64,000 bases of DNA from Hypericum androsaemum (Eukaryota; Streptophyta; Magnoliopsida; Malpighiales; Hypericaceae): NCBI GenBank assembly GCA_963995505.1, contig OZ023181.1, positions 23,432,366 through 23,496,365 of the forward strand. The letters run 5' to 3'. Shown here in pieces: positions 44,731 through 57,535 of the stretch (the stretch's first letter is position 1; every line of letters begins with the position of its first letter). The notes beneath the pieces were generated by a model, which saw nothing but the letters and a program-made list of their open reading frames with translations, was not told where the DNA came from and made no database searches. The position numbers and the translations under genes were made by a program.

Positions 44731-46274
44731 ATGAGTAATGCCTCTGTATCTAGTAGAGTTCATACATCGCAGATTGCACCTAAAAGTTCCTCTCCTACTG
44801 TTGCTCAGCTACTAGATAGCAAATCTGGTGGATCAGCAGGTATTACTCTTCATTTTGAACTTGATTCTAGAGTACCAAGGAAATTATGGATACTCGACTC
44901 TGGAGCATCTACGTATGTTGCCAGTAGTCTTAATTATTTCTCCTTGTATAGTCTTACTGCTCCTTCTTTTGTTACTTTGCCTGATGGCTCCAAAGTTGAA
45001 GCTACACATGCTGGAATAATACATTTATCGGATGACCTGATTCTGCATAACGCTCTTCACGTACCTGGATTCTCTTTTAATCTGATATATATCAGCCGAT
45101 TGACTTGCGATACTCCATACTCACTTGTTTTCAATGGCTCTACTTGTGTTGTACAGGACCCTGTCAGACGGATGATGATTGGTTCTGCTGAGAAGGCGAA
45201 TGGTTTGTACTACCTCAGCCAACCTCCACAAACCAGCTCACCATCTGTTCAATCTCTTATCACTTTAGCTCCTTCTTACATTAATCATAAACTTGATCTT
45301 TGGCATTGTCGCCTGGGTCACTTGCCTAGTTCTCGGCTTAGTGTTTTGCAGCAAACTTATCCAGAAATTTCCTCCAAATGTGATGTGCATTGTATATCTT
45401 GCCATCTTGCTAAACATAAACGTTTACGTTTTCCTATTAGTACTAGTCGTGTTACTTGTGCTTTTCAATTGCTACATGGAGACATCTGGGGTCCTTATCA
45501 CACCCCCTCCTATGATGGATTTTCATACTTCATGACTATTGTGGACGATCATACTCGATATACTTGGCTCTATTTGATGAAACATAAATCAGAGGTTCAG
45601 TTTCATCTAGAACACTTTCATAATCTGGTAGTTAATTAGTTTAATGCTACAATTAAAGCCATTAGGAGTGACCAAGGGCGGAAATTCTTATTAACCAATT
45701 TCTTTCACAGTAAAGGTATTATTCATGAGATGTCTTGTACCTATACCCCACAGCAAAATGCACGGGTAGAACGTAAGCACCAACATATTCTAAACGTAGC
45801 TCGAGCCATACATTTCCAAGTATATTTACCCCTTCCTTTTTGGAGTGCTTGTGTTGTTCTGTACACTTGATTAATCTCACTCCTTCTGCCATACTTAAAG
45901 ATCAAACTCCACATACACTCCTATATAATCAGCCTCCTCCTATTCGTAATTTAAAAATCTTTGGTCGCTTATGTTATGCTTCTGTTCTTCCTAGACAAAG
46001 CAAATTTGATTCAAAGGCCAAAACGTGTGTGTTTCTTGGATATATCTCAGGCCTCAAGGGCTACTTGCTTTATGACCTTTCTAGTCATCAATCATTCTCT
46101 TCCCGAGATGTTATTTTTTATGAGACCATCTTTCCTTTTCAACATTTTCCACCAGCTACACCTCTACCATCTCTTCCTATCCATATTCCTCCTCCTGCTT
46201 TTACCTTTCCAGATAGTCCTATTCCTTCTGTCGAACCACCATCTGCAGGTTCTCTTCTCCTTCTCCTGAATTAA
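44731..46274 (+). pseudogene. Copia 2 protease and integrase, broken
   Basis: The long frame 44731-45639 holds the aspartic protease site WILDSGASTYVAS, the pre-integrase LWHCRLGHLPSSRL and the integrase core LLHGDIWGPY...TIVDDHTRYTWLYLMKHKS. A stop at 45637-45639 interrupts the core. The following DNA still encodes TPQQNARVERKH and, after a frame change, the link region FGRLCYASVLPRQSKFDSKA (45840-46274). Confidence 0.9.
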
Positions 46275-46456
46275 GGAGGTCTACTCGCTTTCGTCACCCG
46301 CCTTCCTATCTTCATGATTATATCCATCCTGGTACAAACTCATTCCCCACTCAGCAGACCCAATCACCATCACTTTGTCAGGTATCATCTACTCTATATC
46401 CTATTTCCAATGTTCTATCTTATACTAACCTTGGTCCCACATACAAGCATTTTCTT

Positions 46457-48066
46457 GTGGCTGTTGATAATGTTCATGAACCTCAAAGCTTTGAGGAGGC
46501 CAGTAAGTCTCGTTGTTGGCAGATTGCTATGCAAGATGAGTTGCAAGCTCTGCAAGCTAATGATACATGGGAATTAGTTGATTTGCCAATGGGTAAGATT
46601 CCTATTGGATGCCGGTGGGTATATAAGATCAAGCATAAGGCTGATGGGAGCATTGAGAGGTTCAAAGCTCGTCTTGTTGCCAAGAGATACACATAGGCCT
46701 TTGGTATTGATTATATGGAGACATTTTCTCCAGTTGCCAAGCTCACCTCTGTCCGGTTAGTTCTTGCTCTTGCTGCTGTCAAAGGTTGGTTCCTTGAGCA
46801 GATGGATGTCAATAATGCATTTTTGCATGGTGATCTTGATGAAGAAGTTTATATGCTTCCTCCTCCTGGTTGGAGTGAAGGGGGGGGGGGGGGGAACAAG
46901 TATGTCGTCTAAAGAAATCCATTTATGGATTAAAGCAAGTAGGCAATAGTTTGTGAAGTTATCATCTCTATTGACTTCTTTTGGATTCCTTCAATCAAAA
47001 TCTAATTATTCAGTCTTCACTTTAACCAGAAGGAGTTCATTCGTGTGTTTGCTGGTATGTTGATGACATAATTATAGATGGGAATTGTATGGAATTGATT
47101 GACCAGATCAAGACCTTTTTGAATCAATCTTCGAAGATCAAAGATCTTGGCCCCTTGAAGCACTTTCTTGGTCTTGAGGTAGCAAGATCAAAGGAAGGAA
47201 TACACATATCTCAGAGGAAGTATGTTGTTGAGCTGTTGCAAGATACTGGCTTCCTCAATTGCAAGCCGATGAAGATGCCAATTGTACAGCTTCTACAATC
47301 AACTGCTACAGATGATCAAGCAGAACCCCTAGATGATGCTACATGGTATAGAAGAATAGTTGGAAAGTTAATCTACTTAACTAATACAAGGCCGGATATA
47401 ACCTTTGCGACTCACCATCTGAGTCAATTCATATCAGATCCTAGCATGAAGCACAAGAAAGTTATTCACAGATTGTTAAGGTACCTAAAGAGACAACCTG
47501 GACTTGGTCTATTTTTCTCTACAAGTTCTGATTTGAAATTACAAGGTTATTCCGATGCAAGTTCTGATTTAAAGTTGAAAGGGTATTCTGATGCAGATTG
47601 GGGCAGATGTCCTGATACGAGGAGATCAACAACAGGATTTTGTATTTATCTTGGGAATTCTTTGATCTCTTGGAAAGCTAAAAAACAACAGACCGTCTCA
47701 CATTCATCATCTGAATCCGAATATAGAGCTTTATCTGCTACTGGCCGTGAGATACAATGGCTCTCTTATTTGTTGGCTGATCTTGGAGTAACACATCAAG
47801 GAGCGACTGCAATCTATTGTGACAACATGACAGCTATACACATAGCAGAGAATCTGGTGTTTCACGAAAGAACGAAACACATAGAAATTGATTGTCACTC
47901 AATCAGAGAAAGAGTACAATCGGGATTGATCAAGGTATTCTATATACCAACGGAGCATCAAACAGCTGACTTACTTACGAAGCCTTTAAGTCCATCATCA
48001 TTCTATACACATCATTCCAAGCTTGGACTAAGATCTATTCATAGTCCCGCTTGTGGGGGGTATTAA
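46457..48066 (+). pseudogene. Copia 2 reverse transcriptase and RNase H, broken
   Basis: The RT is recognised from ELQALQANDTWELVDLP and [38 protein letters not shown] and the catalytic YVDDI (about 47055). An in-frame stop at 46694-46696 and a run of 15 G at 46880-46894 destroy the frame. The RNase H frame 47089-48066 is intact (ADWGRCPDTRRSTTGFCIYL, YCDNMTAIHIAENLVFHERT) and carries a 36-bp direct duplication (47524-47595) repeating SSDLKLxGYSDA. Its stop overlaps the first bases of the 3' LTR. Confidence 0.92.
48050..48060 (+). promoter_or_regulatory. Copia 2 polypurine tract
   Basis: A short G-rich tract (tgtgggggg) directly precedes the 3' LTR, the expected primer for plus-strand synthesis. 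Confidence 0.8.
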
Positions 48067-48388
48067 ACCTTCCTCCTGCTACATTGAAGCTGAGAAAAGA
48101 AATAGATTTGGTGAATAGCGGGAAGAAAGCAATGGCTACTTGTTTGAAAGATAAGAGCCCACAAAGATAGGCCCACAATGAAGATAAGGATAAAAGGCCC
48201 ATGAAGGAAACAAAAGGAATTTGATGCATCCCTCGTAGCTGAAAAGAGAAAAGAGGATAAAAATCCCTAAAACAGATTTTTTCTGGTAGCTAGATTTAGC
48301 ATTCTTTTGTGTATATATCGGAATATTGCAACTGTGAATAGTACAACACTTATTCCACCAATTTTTTGCTTCTCTCACTTTTCTGTTA
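48061..48388 (+). repeat. Copia 2 3' LTR
   Basis: It is the same length as the 5' LTR, with the same TA...TA ends. It is bounded by the polypurine tract on the left and the caggt duplication on the right. Confidence 0.93.
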
Positions 48389-48393
48389 CAGGT

Positions 48394-48485
48394 GAATAGA
48401 CATGATACGATCAGCGTCTTCCGGATAAAAAATTGAGTTTACAAGTTCTACGTTCCACCAGAAGGTACCGACAGTTAACAGTTCA
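48394..48485 (-). pseudogene. LINE remnant, unit 3, short continuation
   Basis: This continues the LINE after copia 2 (gacatgatacgatcagcgtc), then breaks at 'gttcatccac' where about 580 bp present in unit 2 (RT tail and part of Y) are deleted. Confidence 0.75.
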
Positions 48486-51400
48486 TCCACTCAATATTAA
48501 ATTATTAAAAAACTTTATTATATTGATCATAAAAGAATTAGAAAAGTAAAAAACTGAAAAGGTAAAAAAAAGTGTCTTCCCTTTGGCTCTTTTGTTTTTT
48601 TGGCAAGTAAATTTCTTTATTTATATATAGAAATAAGTACTACAACATCCTCGAAAAAAATTAATAGCAAACATGTTCGCGATTTATATACACACCTAAG
48701 CAAAAATTAATCCGAAAAAAAGCACAAGCCGTGCAATGATTCAAGATAATATCCGCTACAAATTATCATGCTCACTCAATTCCTTTTCTGGATTCCAAAA
48801 TGAGGAGGAGATCTTGGTGATGAAAATTCTTTGATTCTTTTGACCAAATCAATCATTCTTCGGTACGAAAGGAGAAATTTTAAGGTGATCTTCTATACTA
48901 AGTTATTTGATGACATGGTATATCCTTATCAATTAATTAGTTACATGTGGACAAGTGAAACCACTTCATGCATGAGTGGAGACTAAAGAAAATTTAAGGT
49001 ATAGAATCTTACCATTAATGAAAAAATATTGTCACAAAAATTTAGATTAAATAGTTCAGCTTGATTCTAAGATAATTTAAGTTAATTTTCTTTTTTGAGT
49101 GGAGAAAGAATTTCTTAAAAAATTTATTAATGCTCATAGTAATATGATACCTGGAATTAGAAGTTTTTTACAGGAACTTTCAGAGCATATATTAATTAAA
49201 CACAGGAAAGGTGAAGCAAGTAACTTTGTGAGCATCTAAACTGCTGAGATTGCCCCTCATTTATATATTTAAAAATCTAATTGCTGTGAACAGTTGCAGG
49301 AAATGAATTGTTGCCTCAATTAAAGAAATGGATCTTTGCAAGAGCTCAGACATTCATCGTGAGCAATGGTGAATTGGGGAGATTACAAAGCAAAATTCAA
49401 CAAAAGAAGATTGATTAGCATGTCAGAATATCATACACTATTAGGTAACTATAGATTTCGTACTCATCATTATAATTCAGACACTTTTGAAATGCAAAAG
49501 CTAAAGAAGCTCTCTCTATACCTAGTAAACAAATTATGTTTTGAAAATTATCTTTCACAAAATTTTTTGGGTATTTTATGAGTTCCGTAAATTTTTTAAT
49601 ATATTTTTTGTTACAATAATTTTTTCAATATATTAAACATAAAATCAAATAAGTTGGTAAAACTCAAAAATAGAAAGAACGTAATGCCTTAAATTTATCT
49701 TGGAATGAAGCACACATTTAATCTAAAAATTTTACAATCTTTTTCATTAATGACAAGATTTTATACCTTAAATACTCATTATATTAGATTACATGAAGTG
49801 GCCTCACTTGTCCATATGTCACTAATTAATTGGTAAGGACATATCAAGTCATCAAATAACTTGGTATAAAAGCATCACAATAAAGTTTCTCATACGGAAG
49901 AGTCTTTTGTTTATTTATTTTCAATCAACACGTGTAAAGAACTAACACGGTGAAATGTTGTTTTTAAAGAAAGGTCTGTAATAAAAGTCTTTCTTAAAAT
50001 GATTGACGAATAAAAAATAAGAAAAAAGACGAAGCATGAGGAACAAGAAGAAATCTAAACAAGCAATGGGAATCAAATCTTGACTCCACTGGGCTTGAGA
50101 GATTTGTTCGGTTTCGAGAACAAAGGGAAAAAACAGAAGAGCACTAGACAAAAATTTCTCCTTTAATGAACCTTGTACACATACAAATACAGGATTGGCT
50201 CTAGGGGCGAGAGAATGTTAAATGTTGACTAAAACCCTATTGAAAAAGGGTAGCTCATCCAAAAGTTATCTAATTTATGACGATAACCAACAAAATTTAA
50301 ATGATTCAGTGAGAAAGTTGTTATAAATTAATTAAGATATATTGAGTTTGAATTATTAAGAACACAATAATATTAAGTATTTGTTGGATGAATTTTATCA
50401 CCTTTCAAATGTTTAGTCCGACTTAAACCTGAATTATTAAAACAATGAATCTTCATATACCAAATAGTATAATCCAAAAAAAATTCATGATGATTGATAA
50501 CCACAGAATATTAAGATCCAACACAATTTAACTAAATATCTCAAGATCACTTAAAAAAGTGCATAAATGTTCAAGTTCGATGAGGAGAACATTGTTATCA
50601 TTTTAAATAATATTTATATTATTCAAATTTAAATTAACCGATATGAACTATCTAATAAATACGTAAATATTAGATGATCTGAACCAAACTTTAATCATAG
50701 TTATACCTATAAAAAATTAATTAAAAATGATCATGGATGGAGCTAGTGGAGAAACGGAATCAAAAGTAGTGATATATATGCTAGTCTAAATGCCAAAAGT
50801 GGAAAAATAGGGACACCGTGATATGATTCCTTGATTGAAACAGCAATCTTTGTGGGGTATTTTCAAAAAATATATTTCTTCGGGTATCTCTTTGGCTTTG
50901 CATATTTGTAATTTAGAGTTGACCCTAGGATATGGTATTAAAGAAAAATTAACGAGGAGATTCTGCTAGGTCTCATTCCAAATTCGAGATTACTATGGCT
51001 TAATTAGAAATGAGGGATTATGAGAACGGAAAAAGGTCACGGGTTAAGATTTGATACTTGATTTTTGGTACTCTTGTCGGTTCCCATGCACAATCTTCCT
51101 CTAGTAGGAACTAATTAGTTAATGACTTGAATAGAAAATAAGCGGTCGGAGAGAACACTTTTTTAATACGTTATTGGATGGGGGAACTTATTTTTTGAGT
51201 TTGGGAAATCGGGTTTTTTTTGTTATGGGTAAAAAAGTTATCACAATTTTCCAGATGGTAACAACATATAATATTTTTATAAAATGGTAAATCTCTTTTT
51301 AAAAAGCAAAATGAGAGGCGATCTAGTAGACTGCCACTTGGCACACGGAGACGGAGGTCCCTATTTTTTGATAGGTTATAAGTTGGTGTGAATTCCTTGG

Positions 51401-51524
51401 TGTTAAGTTACCACTCATGTAACTTAGACTTAGGGTTCTTCTTTTAATTCTGCTTTTGGTGATCTTTGCATGGTATAATACTTAAAGAATTAATACAAAG
51501 TCATCTACTTATATATAAAAATTA
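48486..51524. repeat. Y and X modules, unit 3 copy
   Basis: This matches 24640-25396 and 28315-30740. It keeps 224 bp (49190-49415) that both unit 2 copies have lost between two 'atta' repeats. That stretch reads GNELLPQLKKWIFARAQTF and VSNGELGRLQSKIQQKK in one plus-strand frame (about 49296-49410). It may be a decayed exon of an unrecognised gene. Otherwise no gene is seen. Confidence 0.7.
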
Positions 51525-52630
51525 GGGTAAATTACCCATAAATCTCTGGTGTTTAGTAAAATAGATGATGGATCTCTGTAGTTGTTGATGTCTTTTGGTG
51601 CTTAATACCAAATGACACATCAATTGACTTAAAACCAAGAGACATATGTGGTTAACAATTTGGTGAAGTATGAGAAATAAAATGGTATGGAAATGACTTT
51701 TGAAATTGGATCACTTATGGCCTTTAGGACTTGTTCTATATGACCTTTGATTCCTATAAATAGAAAGTCCTTCCTTGTCATTTGAAATGATCCAAAATGA
51801 ATCATCTCTTCTCCATCTCTTCATTTTCACCACGAAGACATTATTGTTTAGTTCTAGAGGTAATATTCTATTGTTTGCCACTTAGAGTATCTAAAATTCA
51901 TGGATAATATTAGGAGTGTACTTGCCGGAACTCGTTGGCAACATATAGTAGGGGCAAATAACACTTTAAGGATAGTGATTACTAATTACGTCTCAAGAAC
52001 ACAAGTTCAAAGGCTTCTGTCGGATTGGTTTGAAGCATCGTTAGGAGTGTACTTAGAGTATCTAAAATTTATGGATAATATTAGGAGTGTACTTGCCGGA
52101 ACTCGTTGGCAACATATAGTAGGGGCAAATAACACTTTAAGGATAGTGATTACTAATCACGCCTCCAGAACACAAGTTCGAAGGCTTCTGTCGGATTGGT
52201 TTGAAGCATCATTAAGTCAATCACACAGTGATCCATTGGTGACTCGAGGTAAAATTTGGAGTTCCAAGTTTGCTCGAAGATAGTTCATATCTCGTCGGAT
52301 TTATCGACACTACAAGAACTAGGTTCTATTCCCACGTTATCTACAACAATAGTTTTACTACTGATTTTGTTGTCCCCATAGTTTGGTTTTATGTGTCATT
52401 GGGTCCTTGAAGCCGTAATCATATTTTTTCTCCGACGAATAACAACCGTCCCAATAGTGGTATTTGTGTCATTTCAGGTGGCTGTTCGCTGGAGAAAAAC
52501 TCTGTTTCCGGCTTCAGAGATCCCAGGGTATAATAAAACCAAATTACATGGACAACAAAATCAGTAGCAAAATTACAAGGACGTCATCGTCTATTTTACC
52601 AAACACCAAAAATTTATGAGTAATTTACCC
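51525..52630. mobile_element. MITE, unit 3 copy, interrupted by a solo LTR
   Basis: The two halves (51525-51582 and 52354-52630) together match the 296-bp MITE at 32607-32902, plus a short extra piece ('atgtgtcattgggtccttga') missing from the unit 2 copy. The interruption is a TG...CA insert. Confidence 0.85.
51583..52348 (+). mobile_element. Solo LTR (766 bp) with internal 171-bp tandem duplication
   Basis: The insert begins TGTTGATG and ends CTACAACA and is flanked by gtagt (51578-51582) and atagt (52349-52353), a 5-bp duplication with one change. A plant-type TATA (tcctataaatagaa) lies near 51762. A 171-bp segment is directly repeated (about 51887-52057 and 52058-52228), keeping frame in an ORF of 127 codons (51900-52283) with no recognised domain. 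An intact internal region is absent, so I call it a solo LTR. Confidence 0.7.
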
Positions 52631-55600
52631 TAAAAATTATGCCAACCTTTCCAAAAAAAAACCAACGTCGGGAAGTTAGTAAACTATTTTTTCGACTAAT
52701 TTAACCACTTACACATACCAAAACAAACCAAATTGACTTGCTACATTACAAGAGGGAGTAACATTTTCCACAATTGGGTCCTAAAAGAGAGACGTCCTTC
52801 TTCCTGCCCCATGTAAAATAAAGGAGAGGAGGATGGTCCGTCAGGACCCAATGGCAGGAGGAGGGGACACGAATGATCATGCCAATTCAATTCGATCGTA
52901 TATTATGACTGTAAAGCATTAAATTTAACAATTTATCGGGTCTCGTATTAGAGTTTGAACTGCAGTAATGCAAGAAAAATTGAAAGAACGAAAAGAAAGA
53001 GAGATAACAATATTTGGTAACCTATTTCGTCAATATAACTACATTTGGGTGTTACCAAGTCAGAATTTCTTCACTAAGTTTTCTTTTGTTTTGCCATATT
53101 GATTATGGAGGGACCAATTCTAATTTGGTTGGAGAGTTCCGAAACTAAAAAAAATGAAAAAATTAAGACCAAGCCGGACGGGCTAATAACCGCTAGGTCA
53201 TCGAATCCTGCAACTTCTGTTTCACCCCTAGCGTGCGTCAGGAGTCACTAGATCCTCTACAAAACTCGTATGCCACACGTTAGGTGAGTTGACATATACA
53301 AATATTGTGTAGTCTTTACTCAATTATCAAATGCCTCCTACAAGTAATTCGAGACTCCACAATCCAACAACTCATCAATATGAATTTACTTTTTACATAT
53401 TATAACGATGATCGTATGAATTTCTCAGACATAACAACGCTGATAAACTTTGAGGTTTAGCGATGGAAAGTGATGGCCCGGCGACGTGGCAGCCCACATG
53501 GTCGACACCTAATAACACACACACACTCGTTCACACTTTGAGTGGCAGAAAATGCAAAATTTTTAATGGGCTAGTAGCCCATGCCAGGCCCCATTCAAAA
53601 TAATGTATTGGGAGAGAGGTAGGGTTTAGGGTGGGCCCACCTCCTCCTCCTAATATTAGTGGTGTACCTGATCATGACATAGGCCAATTCCCAGTTGCCC
53701 CAAATAGTTAGTCTCTCCTCTGCCTTTTAGTCTTCACCTGTGCTCCCCATGTCTAATTTATAAATGGTCCCCATGCAATCCACAGCTGATTCTATCAAAA
53801 AGATATGGCCTTTAAGAATACCCGAATGACCCAAAAAGCACTTAAATTAATGAAAAATGAATTGTTCGAGATTAATTAAAAAATGTTGAGTTTAACTAAT
53901 AGAGAATTCAACAACATTATATATTCTTGTTGAGAAAGATTAATCGTATAAGTAGTTTTCCTAATACAACATGGTTTAAGAAAAGAGTACCCTTCCAAAT
54001 CTCTTTACGCCAAAAAATCTCCTTTTGTCAAGCTATACCCAAAAGATTAAACGACCACTATCATTTGAAAAAAAAGCATATTACACTTTAGTCCCTGAAG
54101 TGGCAAAATTGACACTCGTGCCTCTGCATTTTTTTGAAATATGCAATTTTCTGTGTGACCTCAAAAACAATAGCTATAAAAATGTTCTCACTTTTTCCGA
54201 CTGGACCTAATTTTTTTCCCAAAAAAAAAAACTGGACCTATTTTTTAATAAAATGCCACTCGGTGAAGAATAGTGTAATTAATTATTGGTAGGATTAGCT
54301 GCCCAAGTTGCATGCACCCCGACATTTTTGAAGTTTGAGAAAGGGCAAGCGTGGCCTATATTATAAGCGCATGCAGCCACTTCTAAAATCCTACGCCTCG
54401 AAATATTAATTGTGTGACCAACTTTCTATTTGGCGAAAAAATAATTTAATAATGTTGATAAAGACAATTATTTTATAACTAATATTCAATGTCGAAAAAT
54501 GAAAAAAAAGAAGCTTAAGAGTAGTTTTCTTATAATATTTTTTTCAATAAGATTTAAAATTGATTTTTTTAAAGTTCAATTCCCTAAATACTCAGTCTGG
54601 TATGCCACATTTAAGATGGTTTAAAGCCTCACCTAAAAAATGGTATAGAGCCAATATGTAATTAACAAAATGGTAGCGTGGGGGCCATATAAATTAATAA
54701 GCGCGATTTCAACTTCCAGAGACTTAATTGAGTTGCCGGGTCTTACATGTAAACTGAAAAAACTAAAAAGACTAATGATATGTTTGGTTTGGTTGATTGA
54801 CGTTCATAACTCATAATTGTTCATATTATTTCTGAAATATGATTATATATAGGTGAGAATTTGATATCGTTATTACTTTTTAAAAACAATTTATTCCTGA
54901 TTTTAAAAAATTCATAAATACTTTATTTTTATTATTATATTTTTAAATAAAAATTTTCCATTAATGTAAGAACGTATGTAAAATTATATCTCTGCATTAT
55001 AGTAATATAGATTTTACGCTATAATTGTTATTTATTTTACATAACTGCATAATACTCATTAAAAAATATCTTACTAGATATTACATGTAAGTACATACAT
55101 ACATTTATTGTCTTCTTCATAACTTATGTCATGTATGTAGTTTTTTATAAGTAATGTAATTTAGCACCTAAAAATAACCATAAACAAATTTTTTTATTAA
55201 ACACGAATTTTCAATCAACATGAGATAGTAACTATCAGCTATTCGCCTACCAATTGAGTTCACATCGACCAGCCAAACATGGCATGAGAAGGTTTAAATG
55301 TTCTCACTCATCCAAAGTAAAAAAGTATGCCATCTAAAAATGAAAAAAAATTTAGCATGAGGATTATATAGTTATTTATAAAGAAGAATAATCAAAACAA
55401 GGGACAAAATCGAAAATGAGGAGGAAAAGGAAGATAAGGGTAAATTTAGGGGGGCGAGAATGAGATCCAAGGCTTGTCGCGATGTCATTATCCCAAAGAT
55501 ATGCGATAGCGATATCTTTAGACCACGCAGGCCCCACCTAAACCCTTTTTTCCAATTTCCTTAAGAACTCTGTCCACCCAAATCACGTAACCCTATTTCT

Positions 55601-57300
55601 CCCTTTTTATAGTTTGATTTGATGCGTAGATGAATTACGAAATAATTATCTTAATTTAAGTAGATATAATTAATATAGTTCTGCTACAAAAAATATATAG
55701 AAGAATTTTTCGTGTTCCTTGCAATCAGAATTGAATTAATTAATATAGTAGTTGTTTGAATATTTTACTTTTGTAACAAACAAAAATGGAGGACATTCAC
55801 GAGTCACGATTTCGTTCGAGGACATTTGGACAGACAAATTTAGATATGGTTATTATTTCAAACCACAATCGAACAAGATCTTGATTCAACAAACAACCAA
55901 GTGTTTCCCTTTGACTTCTTAAATCGGTACAGTGTACTGGGTCAGTTTCACAAGATGATGTCATTTTGTGGTTATAAATTTTCATTAAATTTGGCAACGG
56001 AGTTACCGAGAATGCCCCTAAATGCATAAAACTTATATAATGATAATATTCGATTAAATTAGTTGATCAAGTAAATATTTCGATAGAAAAAAAACAGTCT
56101 ACCATATGTTTGCTCGCTTGGAATAAAATAAGAAGATGGATGTGAAGGAAAACAGAAAATAGGGACGAGACAAAGCGTGAAGATAGTATTGTGCCTGTGC
56201 GTTGGAGACAATAATTTAATGGAGAGTGTAGGAGAAGGGAGGCTCACCGTATCTCCGAAAAATCCTCAAAATTCGATTCATCCTGCTTTAATAAAATAAA
56301 AAAAAGGAAAGGATAGACCAAAGTCTCCATTATTAAATTCCAAACAACCTATTTCTATATATTATTCCCGCAACGTCCAAATTCCACCTATATATTATAT
56401 CTTTTTCCTTTTTTTTTCTTTTGAAGTTCACATGTGAATCGATTGGACGGCTCGGTTTAAGATTTTTGGTTTTTTTTCATGAAATATTTTTGGATTATAT
56501 TTAGTATGAATAAAATAAATATCGTTAATTACAGTTCCTGTAATAATGGGTGAGATGCTGTAATTTCATAGAAAAATAAATGTTAATTTAATTTATCACA
56601 TCTCATACCAGTAACACCTCACTTTAGAAAGGATGCTTCGCTGTGGGTATAGTTTTTGTTCGGTCAATGCTTGTTAATCGAAATTAACAAAAAAAAAATC
56701 CCGGCAAATAAATTATACAATTACATGAACATATTTTGAGGGAGAAAACCCAGACAAAATACACTAAGCATGTAGGAAAACTCTTAAGTAATCTCTTTTA
56801 AATAATAATTATCATTAAAAATGAATCAAATTTATAATAATACATATTATTCTTTTTCTATAATATGCAAGATATATATGCTATATATAATTTGTTGACT
56901 AAATGTAGTACAAGTAAGACTATTAGAAAAAGGATGGGAACGAGCTACACACAGTTTGTCCTATTGTACTTGCTTGCCTGTCCATCTTTCTCCTAAACCC
57001 ATAAAAGGCAAAAAGCTTAAGAGCTCCCACGCTTGTAATTAAAAAAAATAATTAGTGGTATAATTTAATTGTGGCTGGTTTCGTTTCTTCTTCCCTATGC
57101 AAGAAAGAAACAATCTTTTTTATAGCGAGAAGAGGAAATAGGCAGAAGGGTCAAGGGAAAGAGGAGAAGGAAACCTTGGAATTTGGGCTTGTTCTGATCT
57201 CCCTCCTTTTTAGGAATTAGGACCATGCTTTGCTTCTAACAAATTTTCCCAAGCTGGTCTTTTCGCTAATTACTTGTACTTAAAAAAAGCTTTTAGCTTT
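52631..57300. repeat. U module, unit 3 copy (upstream of receptor copy 2)
   Basis: This is the fullest version of U, without the inserts seen in units 1 and 2, and it serves as the empty-site reference for them. No gene is seen. The part 55530-57112 is shared with unit 2 only, since unit 1 has lost it. It likely contains the native receptor promoter. Confidence 0.8.
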
Positions 57301-57318
57301 ACATTATTTCCCCCACCA

Positions 57319-57535
57319 CTCTCTCTCCCTCTCTCCCTCTCTCCAAAGGGTCAAGTCACTAGGAAATCCATCCACACTTCCACATGCCATTGTGTGGAAA
57401 GTTCCAACCTTGAAGCTTTCTAGCCTCACTTATGAACACCAACACCAACTGGGTACCAGGGGAACATCCATAAAACAACCAAGTGGAGGCTAAAGTTTCA
57501 ATCTTTAAGCTTTTTGTGTTTCGGATTTGGGAACA
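57319..57535 (+). promoter_or_regulatory. CT-rich tract and probable 5' UTR of receptor copy 2
   Basis: A pyrimidine tract (ctctctctccctctctccct, 57319-57344) is typical of plant core promoters or 5' UTRs. From about 57390 to the ATG the sequence is shared with copy 1 (17320-17430), which points to transcribed leader. No firm TATA box is seen. Confidence 0.4.

Larger units (their letters stand above)
43295..48388 (+). mobile_element. Ty1/copia retrotransposon 'copia 2', complete ends, recently inserted
   Basis: Two 328-bp LTRs (43295-43622, 48061-48388) bound a 5094-bp element flanked by the perfect 5-bp duplication caggt (43290-43294, 48389-48393). The empty target is seen in unit 1 at about 11222. 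LTRs differ at about 8 of 328 sites by hand count, mostly transitions. The order gag, protease, integrase, RT, RNase H is that of copia. LTR ends are TA...TA rather than TG...CA. Several stops, a G15 run and frame changes make it non-autonomous. The sequence resembles RE1/RE2-type copia, which is inference. Confidence 0.95.

Noticed and set aside
52900..53110. A further solo LTR in U of unit 3 (sequence like 'agagataacaatatttggta')
   Set aside because: The phrase resembles the LTR end at 16206-16495, but no matching terminus or target duplication could be found.
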